Virus record (IMG/VR): IMGVR_UViG_3300017917_003283
Span: 1-34,297 of that record
Origin: a virus
DNA: 34,297 nt
Direction: 5' to 3' (one strand)
The notes under the pieces were generated by a model that was not told the origin of the DNA, searched no databases, and worked only from the letters and a program-made list of their open reading frames with translations. This document shows, piece after piece, positions 14,471-21,987 of this stretch. The first letter of the stretch is position 1. The number at the start of each line of letters is the position of its first letter. The translations under genes and the position numbers were made by a program.

Positions 14471-14494
14471 CGTTATTATAGTCCTTATGCCGAA

Positions 14495-14523
14495 AGTGTA
14501 AATGAATGGAAAAGAAATGTCAA
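14495..14523 (-). promoter_or_regulatory. Host sigma70-type promoter for the 55-47-46 cluster
   Basis: On the minus strand: perfect -35 TTGACA (14523-14518), a 17-nt spacer and -10 TACACT (14500-14495; four of six bases). Predicted +1 is near 14488, leaving a leader of about 18 nt that carries the AAGGA site of gp55. This fits expression of the late sigma before late transcription and supports the 14470 start. Confidence 0.6.
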
Positions 14524-14548
14524 CCATTATAGCAGTACTTTATTTATT

Positions 14549-14556
14549 GTTAAATA
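14549..14556 (+). promoter_or_regulatory. Weak late-promoter-like box GTTAAATA before the baseplate operon
   Basis: GTTAAATA, two mismatches from TATAAATA, 17 nt before the ATG at 14574. Predicted +1 would fall near the GAGGAA ribosome site. The same variant occurs at 3131-3138. An overlapping TATAGT (14555-14560) could be a host -10 but lacks a matching -35. Confidence 0.25.
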
Positions 14557-14573
14557 TAGTACGAGGAATTTAT

Positions 14574-15443
14574 ATGGCCAATGAAACTAACCCTTCGAGA
14601 TCAGCAGCAGAAACCGCAGCAAAATATCTTAATTCTAGAGTAGTTGATGCTACTGATAGATTTGTTGCGGCGGCTACATCTTATAAACCAGTTCAAGAAT
14701 TTGGAAAAAGGCTAGTACCTGGCGTTCCGCCAGGTGCCCAACGACCGTCGTTTAGTGCGCCTAATATTTTATTCAGAGATATTACTGGAAGCAAGTTGGG
14801 TAAAGATCTAAGGGTTAAGATTAGAGTGCCGCCTAAGTACCTAGTGCCTACCACTTCTGGACCAAACAATGAGTTATCTGAGTTGGGCGGGATTATATTT
14901 CCCTATACTCCAACTATTAGTTATGATGTAAAGGCAGACTATAGCTCAGCAAGCCCAATGCATTCGAATTTTACCATTAATTTCTATCAAAGAAGTAGTG
15001 TTGGCGCAATTTCAATTGCTGGAAAATTTTCAGTTGAAAATGAGAAAGATGCAGGTGTCTTTATATCCACAACTCACTTGTTAAAATCTCTAACACGGAT
15101 GCGATTTGGAGGTGTATCGACTGCTGGCGCCGGCCGTGGCGGTAGCTCTTTTGCAGATTCTGATAGTGGTGCTCCGCCGCCAGTATGTAGATTAGATGCA
15201 CATGGTGAAATGATGCTCAATAATGTTCCGGTGGTTATTACAAGTTATAGGGTTGAACTTCCTGACAACGTAGATTATTTCACTTTACCAGATAACAGTG
15301 TGTACGGGGCAACGTCAGTACCTACTGTTTCTACAATATCAATAACTTGCTTGCCGATGTACAGCAGAAACGAAATGCAGAGGTTCTCCGTTACAGGGTA
15401 TCTAACAGATAACGCATGGTATAAGAAACAAGGATTCATCTAA
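14574..15443 (+). CDS. Baseplate tail-tube initiator/cap, gp48/gp54 family
   Basis: 289 residues from the ATG at 14574, chosen for its GAGGA site 6 nt upstream; the longer frame from 14502 adds a hydrophobic stretch with no ribosome site. The body has the tube-protein-like pattern of gp48/gp54: a beta-rich core with IIFPYTPTISYDVKADYSS, SNFTINFYQRSSVGAISIAGKF, PPPVCRLDAHGEMMLNNVPVVITSYRVELP and VPTVSTISITCLPMYSRNEM. These proteins sit on the baseplate hub and nucleate tail-tube polymerisation. T4 gp54 has 320 residues and gp48 364, so length favours gp54, but both are homologous to tube protein and I cannot choose. It is the first gene of the rightward baseplate operon and shares a TAATG overlap with gp53. 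Confidence 0.82.
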   Translation: MANETNPSRSAAETAAKYLNSRVVDATDRFVAAATSYKPVQEFGKRLVPGVPPGAQRPSFSAPNILFRDITGSKLGKDLRVKIRVPPKYLVPTTSGPNNELSELGGIIFPYTPTISYDVKADYSSASPMHSNFTINFYQRSSVGAISIAGKFSVENEKDAGVFISTTHLLKSLTRMRFGGVSTAGAGRGGSSFADSDSGAPPPVCRLDAHGEMMLNNVPVVITSYRVELPDNVDYFTLPDNSVYGATSVPTVSTISITCLPMYSRNEMQRFSVTGYLTDNAWYKKQGFI

Positions 15444-15742
15444 TGTCTATATATAATAGTGCTAGCCCATATTTTTCTACAGAAATTGTTAATGGCTACC
15501 TCGATGTTATGAATTTTCGAGACATTCCTTTGGAGAGGGATGATATTCAATTTGAAGTTACGTCAACTTACGAAAATCGTCCTGATCTTTTGGCTTATGA
15601 CTTATACGGTGATGCAAGATTGTGGTGGGTTTTTGCTGTCAGGAACAAGCGAATCATTAAAGATCCAATATATGATTTAACAGCAGGCGTTAAAATATAT
15701 CTGCCAAAGCTATCGACTTTGAAAAAAGTATTGGGAATATGA
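15443..15742 (+). CDS. 53: Baseplate wedge protein gp53, short form
   Basis: 99 residues. The segment LLAYDLYGDARLWWVFAVRN followed by IIKDPIYDLTAGVKIYLP is the LysM-like core of gp53, which clamps neighbouring wedges to the hub in T4. T4 gp53 has 196 residues, so only the N-terminal arm and LysM-like part are present. The start overlaps the previous stop (TAATG) with AAGGA about 8 nt upstream, and the stop is 1 nt before the next ATG. Assignment is strong on motif and position. Confidence 0.9.
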   Translation: MSIYNSASPYFSTEIVNGYLDVMNFRDIPLERDDIQFEVTSTYENRPDLLAYDLYGDARLWWVFAVRNKRIIKDPIYDLTAGVKIYLPKLSTLKKVLGI

Positions 15743-15743
15743 T

Positions 15744-18700
15744 ATGGGTGGAAGATTAGACACTCAACTTGGGATATATGATTCTCCTGAGATTTTGAAT
15801 AAAACAAACAAGTCTGCAAACAATACAGATTTACGTACTGAATCTGCGTCTAATAAGACTCAGGCTAAGGTACGGCAGTCTGGGCAATCTAACGTACTAA
15901 ACGGGTATCGTTCGGTAACTTACAATTTTACATTGTCTGGGCTACGACAAAATGCAGCAAACAATCCTAAAGAGTACAGATCTAGCGAGCTTGATCTAAT
16001 AATATTAAAGTCGGGCGGAAAAGGCACTGCGGGAATTTCCCCTCCTGCAACTGTTTCAACAGATGCACCAGTATATGATAGAAATGATGCAAAAGTAAAG
16101 CGGGAAGTCGAAAATCAAAATACATTTAATAAAGATTTAACTGCTGGTTTTAATTCAGATAGCTCGGGTAGATTTGATTTATTCATTGAGGATTTGGAAT
16201 TTGAAGCATTAATGGCATTTACTCAGGAAAGTAATACATCTTTACCTACAGGTATTAAGTTCACAGTGGTTGAACCATATAGCGTTAATGGATTTTTAGA
16301 GGCACTTCATATTGCTTCGGTATCTGCAGGGTACCCTAATTATCAACAGGCAAGTTTTTTATTAAAGATGGAGTTTTGGGGGTATCCTGATTCTATATCT
16401 TTTTCAGATCCAGAACTAATACCGAACGCAACTAGATATTTTTCCATAGGTATCACTAACGTTGAAATTGATATATCAGAGAAAGGTACACGCTACAGAG
16501 TAAGTGCGGTACCATATGCGCAACGTGCGTTCGGTGAACCGAACACATTGAAGAAACCAATAAAAATGTCAGGCATAACTGTTAAAGAAGTGCTTGAAGA
16601 TTTGATGAAAAATATTAACGATCAGGTTTCTAGATACGATAAAGAAGGTAATGAAACTTCTGCTGGTTCAAATCATAACAGATATTTTGTCAAATTTCCT
16701 TCTTGGGTAGACGGGAAGTGGGATTTTAATGTCGATAATAAAATTGCGGGTAAAAAAATTGTCGAAATTTATCGAGACAATGCTTTATATAAGATGGTAG
16801 ACCCTGCGACTGTGACACCGCCAAATGCATACAAAGCAACAGCCAGTTCTCAACCAAGCCCCGAGTCTCAATCTAAAGCACCCGAAAGTATAAAGTATAA
16901 TCCTGGAAAAACAGTTATTCAGTTTCCCGAAAATCATAAACTACACGATATTATTTCAGCAGTAATTCGAGATAGTGAGTATGTTAGGGATATTCTAAAA
17001 GATGTAAAAGGATCTATAGATGCTGAAGGCATGTTAGATTATTTTATTATCAATATTGATGTAAAAAATCGAGATATTATTGACGAATTTTCTAAAAAGC
17101 CATATCAAGATTACACCTTTTTAGTTACTCCTTTCAAAATACACTACACTCGAATACCTACTTACGGTAATGATAAAATAAATGAAAGTGAGCTGTCAAA
17201 AACGAGTCTGCGAGAATATAATTATATCTACACAGGTCAAAACGTAGATGTGCTGAGTTTTAGACTTAATTTTAATAATTTATATTTCGAAGCAGTTCCT
17301 GCTGCAATGGGGAATCGAGATATTCCTAGTAGACGGACTGGTGCATCGCCAACAAACGACCCTGCTGTTAAACAGAAGCCAACATCTACTACTGATGTTC
17401 AGCAACAACAGATTCCAGTTCAACCAATTAAGGTAGAACCGAAATCAGTACAGCCATCAGGCGGATCAGCTGCGCAACCATTGGATACACCATACGCTGC
17501 ATTGGCTAGAAATATGCACGATGCAATTGTTAATGCAAATGCGAGTGCAATTACTGGTGAGTTAGAAATATTGGGGGACCCTTTCTATCTTACTGCCGGC
17601 GGTATAAGTGATAATTCCCCGTCGTCTCCGACCTCCAAAATTAATAAAGATGGATCTTTTTCTTCCAGTGCTGGAGATTTACTAGTTACATTGAATTTTA
17701 GGAATCCTATAGACATAGGGCTTGACGGGATGATGAAGTTTGACCCCAATCGAGTTCCGTTTAGCGGAGTATATAGGGTCAATCGAGTTGTTAGTATTTT
17801 CAAAGATGGAATTTTTAAGCAACGATTAGAAGTGATGCGAGTCCCTGGACAAGTGCTTGATGCCAGCATTACACCTAGCGACCCTAACGATAGAATTATC
17901 ACTAAACCTGCACCCGATGATCAGCAAGTCCCTAGCGTCACTGCCCCGCCTAGTTTTAGAGCTGACTCTGCAACAGTATACCAGCAGTTAGGAAGAGGGC
18001 TTCCTAGTCCAGGTTTACCAGGACAAGCTAGTAATTTTACCGCAGCTCCTGGCGGGCTAGGAGGAAGTTCGTCAGTATTGTCGAATCAAACACTCGGTGC
18101 TGCACTTAGGGGTAGCTTATCTTCAGGAGCAAACGTTGTTGGCAGAGCGTTACCTAAAGATGCAGCTTCTAGCATTAGATTAAATGCATCGGGTCTAGCA
18201 AGCATTGCACAGACTGGTCTAAGCACAGCAGCGTTGGCAGCAATAGCAACTAATGTAATAACGGGCAATGTTCCGGCTAAACGAGCACTTGGGTTAGTTA
18301 CAGGAGCTGTTATCGGTGGGGCAATTTCTCGAGCGATCTCTATACCAAATAAAGGTTCTGGAATCGGTGAGGGCAAAACGGTATCCATAACCAATACACC
18401 CGGATTCAGTCCTGCAACGTTGCCAGTTAGCAGCTTTAGCTCATTTGGTAAAGACCTTGCACAAACTGCGGACTCGGCAGTATCTCAAATTAAAGCAGAT
18501 GTGAGCGGAGTAATTACAAATGCAGGACAGCTTGCGACTACTGCGATTAGTGCAGTTAAGCAACTGGGAACCGAAGTGGGCGATCTTGCAAATAATGTTG
18601 GCAAAAAAGTAGATAGCCTATTGTCTACACCTTCAGATCCTTCAAGTATTTCTTCAAAAGTGGGGCTGGATCCTGCAAAGTTATCTGGATTAGGCATTAA

Positions 18701-19187
18701 TCTTGCTAGTAAAGTAGGAAACCAGGTCAGCGATCTTGTTAAAAATGTACCTCAAAATGTTAATCTATCACAGGCAGTTGCATCTGGAATTGCGATAGAT
18801 TATCTATCTGCAAATACTATGAAGAATTTACCAGCTAGTCAACTATATTCTATTGCCCCAGAGCCGTCTCTCGCAATTAGTAGACTATCTTCAGTTCAAA
18901 AATCAAATGACTTGCCGATAAGCAATACGGTTAATCCTGCTGATTTGGCTAGCTCAAAGGGCAAGTTAGAATCTGCAAAGTACCAGTTATCTAGTGCCTT
19001 AAGTTTGCCGAACATAAAAGATGCTTCACATCCTAGTTCAGTAGCTCAAAGATTCGGAAGTAAGTTAGCCAGTCAAAGTCCTTTGGATAAATTAGTTAAC
19101 AGCACATTAAATGATCCAAATGCACCTGAATATACAGGATCTGATCCTATAGTAAGACGCAGATTGGGTCTTCCACCTTTACAGTAA
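15744..19187 (+). CDS. Large baseplate hub protein, gp27-like
   Basis: 1147 residues, just before gp5. Residues 50-290 are a beta-rich domain (NGYRSVTYNFTLSGL, FIEDLEFEALMAF, QASFLLKMEFWGYPD). Residues about 390-530 carry the hub-type segment IHYTRIPTYG and LREYNYIYTGQNVDVLSFRL. Residues 600-705 form a second hub-like domain (ITGELEILGDPFYL, GVYRVNRVVSIFKDG). The last 440 residues are Ala/Ser/Gly-rich with a glycine zipper (LGLVTGAVIGGAISRAI) and end in RRRLGLPPLQ. T4 gp27 (391 residues) forms the trimeric ring linking gp5 to the tube; this looks like an enlarged version. The gp27 call rests on operon position and segment resemblance; a distinct structural protein conserved in marine T4-like phages is possible. 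Confidence 0.7.
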   Translation: MGGRLDTQLGIYDSPEILNKTNKSANNTDLRTESASNKTQAKVRQSGQSNVLNGYRSVTYNFTLSGLRQNAANNPKEYRSSELDLIILKSGGKGTAGISPPATVSTDAPVYDRNDAKVKREVENQNTFNKDLTAGFNSDSSGRFDLFIEDLEFEALMAFTQESNTSLPTGIKFTVVEPYSVNGFLEALHIASVSAGYPNYQQASFLLKMEFWGYPDSISFSDPELIPNATRYFSIGITNVEIDISEKGTRYRVSAVPYAQRAFGEPNTLKKPIKMSGITVKEVLEDLMKNINDQVSRYDKEGNETSAGSNHNRYFVKFPSWVDGKWDFNVDNKIAGKKIVEIYRDNALYKMVDPATVTPPNAYKATASSQPSPESQSKAPESIKYNPGKTVIQFPENHKLHDIISAVIRDSEYVRDILKDVKGSIDAEGMLDYFIINIDVKNRDIIDEFSKKPYQDYTFLVTPFKIHYTRIPTYGNDKINESELSKTSLREYNYIYTGQNVDVLSFRLNFNNLYFEAVPAAMGNRDIPSRRTGASPTNDPAVKQKPTSTTDVQQQQIPVQPIKVEPKSVQPSGGSAAQPLDTPYAALARNMHDAIVNANASAITGELEILGDPFYLTAGGISDNSPSSPTSKINKDGSFSSSAGDLLVTLNFRNPIDIGLDGMMKFDPNRVPFSGVYRVNRVVSIFKDGIFKQRLEVMRVPGQVLDASITPSDPNDRIITKPAPDDQQVPSVTAPPSFRADSATVYQQLGRGLPSPGLPGQASNFTAAPGGLGGSSSVLSNQTLGAALRGSLSSGANVVGRALPKDAASSIRLNASGLASIAQTGLSTAALAAIATNVITGNVPAKRALGLVTGAVIGGAISRAISIPNKGSGIGEGKTVSITNTPGFSPATLPVSSFSSFGKDLAQTADSAVSQIKADVSGVITNAGQLATTAISAVKQLGTEVGDLANNVGKKVDSLLSTPSDPSSISSKVGLDPAKLSGLGINLASKVGNQVSDLVKNVPQNVNLSQAVASGIAIDYLSANTMKNLPASQLYSIAPEPSLAISRLSSVQKSNDLPISNTVNPADLASSKGKLESAKYQLSSALSLPNIKDASHPSSVAQRFGSKLASQSPLDKLVNSTLNDPNAPEYTGSDPIVRRRLGLPPLQ

Positions 19188-19193
19188 AATATT

Positions 19194-21491
19194 ATGACAG
19201 TTGAATCAAGAAGTAGATCACCGCTACCTAGTCCCGGACCTTTCTTAGCAGAAATTACAAATCACTTGGACCCTACTTATATGGGTGGGTTAGAGGTTGC
19301 GCTTATCAAAGGTGTCCCAAGCTCAGTCCGAGATCAAGGCGAAACATATGTTGTTAGGTATTTAAGTCCTTTTGCTGGGAATACATCTAGTAGATATGAG
19401 GGTAATAACGATAAAGATTTTGATGATGTTCAAAAGAGTTACGGATTTTGGGCTGTGCCCCCTGACATCGGATCTATAGTAATGGTAATGTTTATTGATA
19501 GGGACCCGAATCAAGGGTTTTGGTTTGGATGTGTTCATGATATTTTTCAAAATCATATGACCCCTGGTATAGCTGCAAGCAGACAGTCAGCTATTACAGA
19601 TGAACAGCGTAGAAAATACGGGACTGATTACTTACCAGTTGCTGAGTTTCATAAAAAGTCTAGGAGTTTACAAAATCCAAACCCTGAAAGATTTACAAAG
19701 CCAGTTCACCCCTTTGCTGACAGATTGGTTGAGCAAGGTCTTTTGTTGGATACAGTCAGGGGTGTCACATCAAGTGGTGCAAGAAGAGAAGTACCTAGTA
19801 GTGTGTTTGGTATTAGCACTCCTGGCCCATTAGATGAAAATGGTAGAAAAGGTAAGATTGGTTATTCTGGAAATACACAAGCACCAGTAAGTCGTTTAGG
19901 TGGCTCTACATTTGTGATGGATGATGGCGATGTTAACGGCCAAAATGAACTGGTTCGATTAAGAACTAGGACAGGGCATCAAATCTTATTACACAATAGC
20001 CAAGATCTCATATACATTGCTAATAGTAAAGGTACTGCGTGGATCGAACTCACTAGTAATGGAAAAATTGATATTTACGCTCAGGATTCTGTTTCTATCC
20101 ACACTGAGGCTGATTTTAATTTCCGTGCAGATCGGGATATTAATTTAGAAGCCGGCCGTAATATAAATGTTCGTGCAGGTAAAAACATGGAAACGAACGT
20201 TGCAGGATATCAATATTTGAAAGTTGAACAAGATCAAAAGATATCTGTTCGTGGATCTAAAGATGAAGTAGTCGGGGACATAGTGAAGTTCTCAGTTGGT
20301 AACAACTTTAATCTAAGTGTTGCAAACAACATAGTTCAAACCGCAGGCGGATTATTTGATGCAGGTGCAGGCGAAGATATGAGGCTCGGGTCAGGGTCAA
20401 CATTACATTTAGGTGCAGAGTCTCAAATACTAGGATCTTCTACTGATATTCATTGGAACGGGCCCCAAGCAGCCGCCCCGTCTTCTGCCGCAAGTGCAGA
20501 AGCTCCGCCAGATTTACCAATGTTCTCGTTACCGAATAGGGCGTTTAATGCGGGTTGGGTCGATGGTAACTTTTACAAGACTGAAGATATAAAAAGTATT
20601 ATGCAACGTGTGCCAACACATGAGCCTTGGCCACAGCATGAGAGTGTTAATCCTCCACAATTTACCCCGCAAGCTACCGATGTTACATTGGCAAATCGTA
20701 GTGAATCTGGAATTCCGCCGAATGAAGCCACCGTTGCCGGCGGCGCAGCAGTGGACCAACCGTCATCGAACCCACCAGTAGTTCAAGCCGGAACATGTAC
20801 CCCAGAGTATGCAAAAGCAATTAACAGTGCTTCGGCACAGGAAGGTATTTCAGCAATTAAAGCAGCTTGTGCTAAATTTGGAATCACAAGCCCATATGCA
20901 GTTGCTGCAATATTAGGAATTGCAGGTGGTGAATGTGCTTGGCGATTAGTTGATGAAAGTTTCAAGTATTCTGCAAGTAGACTCTTGCAAGTGTTTCCGA
21001 GTGTATTCAAAGGAAATTTAGAACTAGCACAACAATACGCTGGTAACCCAAATAACAGTTTGCCTGAATTTTTATACGGTTATCAGACACCGAAAGGTAA
21101 AGGTTTGGGAAATACTCAACCTGGTGATGGAGCAAAATTTATCGGCAGAGGATATATTCAACTTACTGGCAGATCAAATTATACTAGATACGGCCAACTT
21201 GCTGGTCACGATCTAGTTAGCAACCCTAACTTATTATCTAATCCAGCTATTGCCGCCGAAGTTAGCGTAAAGTATATGCTAGATCGATGCAAAGTGCCAC
21301 AAACTGATCCTGGATATTTTGAAGCAGCATGTGCAGCAGTTGGGTACAATACTCCAGACATAAAAGCGAAAAAACGTGGTTATTATGAGTGTTTCTTAGG
21401 GCAATTACAGGCCAAAACCATCGGTACTGGGTTTGGTGGTATATTAACCGATAGCTCAGGTAACCCCGTTAGGACCGGTTCTGGCCAATAA
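19194..21491 (+). CDS. 5: Baseplate hub spike gp5 with C-terminal GH19-like lysozyme domain
   Basis: 765 residues. Residues 10-135 form the OB-fold of gp5/VgrG spikes (FLAEITNHLDPTYMGGLEV, VRYLSPFAG, GFWAVPPDIGSIVMVMFID, GFWFGCVHD). About 235-415 give the spike beta-structure (INLEAGRNINVRAGKNMETNV). A Pro/Ala linker leads to a GH19-type domain (about 540-750) with Glu580 (AGGECAW), Glu588 (DESFKYSASRLLQVFP) and FIGRGYIQLTGRSNYTRYG. It should pierce the envelope and cut peptidoglycan or a related glycan. T4 gp5 instead carries a GH24 lysozyme between OB-fold and beta-helix; here the catalytic module differs in family and place. First Glu lacks the usual His-Glu-Ser context (GGEC), so activity is likely but unproven. 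No clear SD precedes the ATG. Confidence 0.92.
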   Translation: MTVESRSRSPLPSPGPFLAEITNHLDPTYMGGLEVALIKGVPSSVRDQGETYVVRYLSPFAGNTSSRYEGNNDKDFDDVQKSYGFWAVPPDIGSIVMVMFIDRDPNQGFWFGCVHDIFQNHMTPGIAASRQSAITDEQRRKYGTDYLPVAEFHKKSRSLQNPNPERFTKPVHPFADRLVEQGLLLDTVRGVTSSGARREVPSSVFGISTPGPLDENGRKGKIGYSGNTQAPVSRLGGSTFVMDDGDVNGQNELVRLRTRTGHQILLHNSQDLIYIANSKGTAWIELTSNGKIDIYAQDSVSIHTEADFNFRADRDINLEAGRNINVRAGKNMETNVAGYQYLKVEQDQKISVRGSKDEVVGDIVKFSVGNNFNLSVANNIVQTAGGLFDAGAGEDMRLGSGSTLHLGAESQILGSSTDIHWNGPQAAAPSSAASAEAPPDLPMFSLPNRAFNAGWVDGNFYKTEDIKSIMQRVPTHEPWPQHESVNPPQFTPQATDVTLANRSESGIPPNEATVAGGAAVDQPSSNPPVVQAGTCTPEYAKAINSASAQEGISAIKAACAKFGITSPYAVAAILGIAGGECAWRLVDESFKYSASRLLQVFPSVFKGNLELAQQYAGNPNNSLPEFLYGYQTPKGKGLGNTQPGDGAKFIGRGYIQLTGRSNYTRYGQLAGHDLVSNPNLLSNPAIAAEVSVKYMLDRCKVPQTDPGYFEAACAAVGYNTPDIKAKKRGYYECFLGQLQAKTIGTGFGGILTDSSGNPVRTGSGQ

Positions 21492-21497
21492 TAAATA
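21490..21497 (+). promoter_or_regulatory. Late promoter box AATAAATA overlapping the gp5 stop
   Basis: Matches NATAAATA and overlaps the gp5 stop codon (21489-21491). The gp25 ATG is only 4 nt beyond the box, so the predicted +1 (about 21503) falls at or inside the start codon. gp25 has no Shine-Dalgarno. Confidence 0.4.
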
Positions 21498-21501
21498 CAT
21501 C

Positions 21502-21939
21502 ATGGCCTACAAAAATACAGAAATTAACGTACAAAAATACAGTAGTCAGCATACAAACGAGCTTAACCAAATTTATAAGGGGTTTAGCACAGTTGATGCT
21601 ATGAATTACGGAAGTAAGTTGTATGATTTTGACCTAATAAAACAGGATATACTAAACCATTTCAATACTAGAAAAGGTGAAAGGTTGATGAATCCTACGT
21701 TCGGTACCATAATTTGGGACTTGTTAATGGAGCCGTTAACTGAGGAAATTCGAGAATTACTGACAAATGATGTGACGGAAGTTTGTAATTTTGACCCAAG
21801 GGTATATCCTACTCAAATTAAAATTGACGAGTACGAACAAGGCTATCTTATAGAAATTACGCTAAATTTGAAGAATACAGATCAGTCTGATATTTTAAGG
21901 CTAGCATTTGATCAGCGGGTAGGCCTAAGCGTACTATAA
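21502..21939 (+). CDS. 25: Baseplate wedge protein gp25
   Basis: 145 residues, close to T4 gp25 (132). It belongs to the gp25/TssE family, which joins the wedge core to the first sheath ring. Visible hallmarks: DFDLIKQDILNHFNTRKGERLMNPTFG, IWDLLMEPLTEEIRE with the conserved E-P pair, and the strand-rich C-terminus (GYLIEITLNL). It is directly followed by gp6, the conserved 25-6 pair seen in contractile phages and related systems. It lacks an SD, and a late box overlaps the upstream stop, so it may be read from the operon transcript or from a near-leaderless mRNA. Confidence 0.96.
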   Translation: MAYKNTEINVQKYSSQHTNELNQIYKGFSTVDAMNYGSKLYDFDLIKQDILNHFNTRKGERLMNPTFGTIIWDLLMEPLTEEIRELLTNDVTEVCNFDPRVYPTQIKIDEYEQGYLIEITLNLKNTDQSDILRLAFDQRVGLSVL

Positions 21940-21955
21940 TATACGCATTTTATTG

Positions 21956-21977
21956 TTCGATAAATAATACTATCGAA
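21956..21977 (+). repeat. Inverted repeat around the gp6 late promoter
   Basis: TTCGATA (21956-21962) and TATCGAA (21971-21977) are perfect 7-bp inverted repeats with an 8-nt spacer. The left arm contains the first bases of the late box GATAAATA. It could be an operator-like site, or form an RNA hairpin in read-through transcripts that new late transcripts lack. Confidence 0.4.
21959..21966 (+). promoter_or_regulatory. Late promoter box GATAAATA for gp6
   Basis: Same octamer as the two boxes between the tape-measure gene and gp26. Predicted +1 is near 21972, giving a 16-nt leader without an obvious Shine-Dalgarno before the ATG at 21988. Confidence 0.55.
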
Positions 21978-21987
21978 TATATCAATT

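Noticed and set aside
14475-14480. TATAAT on the minus strand just before gp55 as a -10 box
   Set aside because: It would start transcription inside gp55, after the ribosome site, and the TTGACA box is 37 nt away; TACACT at 17-nt spacing fits better.
14471-14527. Upstream ATG extending gp55 by 19 residues
   Set aside because: It has no Shine-Dalgarno and lies upstream of the predicted transcript start, whereas the ATG at 14470 has AAGGA and the downstream sequence matches the T4 gp55 N-terminus.
14502-14573. Upstream ATG extending the gp48/54-like protein by 24 residues
   Set aside because: It adds a hydrophobic stretch without a ribosome site; the ATG at 14574 has GAGGA at good spacing.
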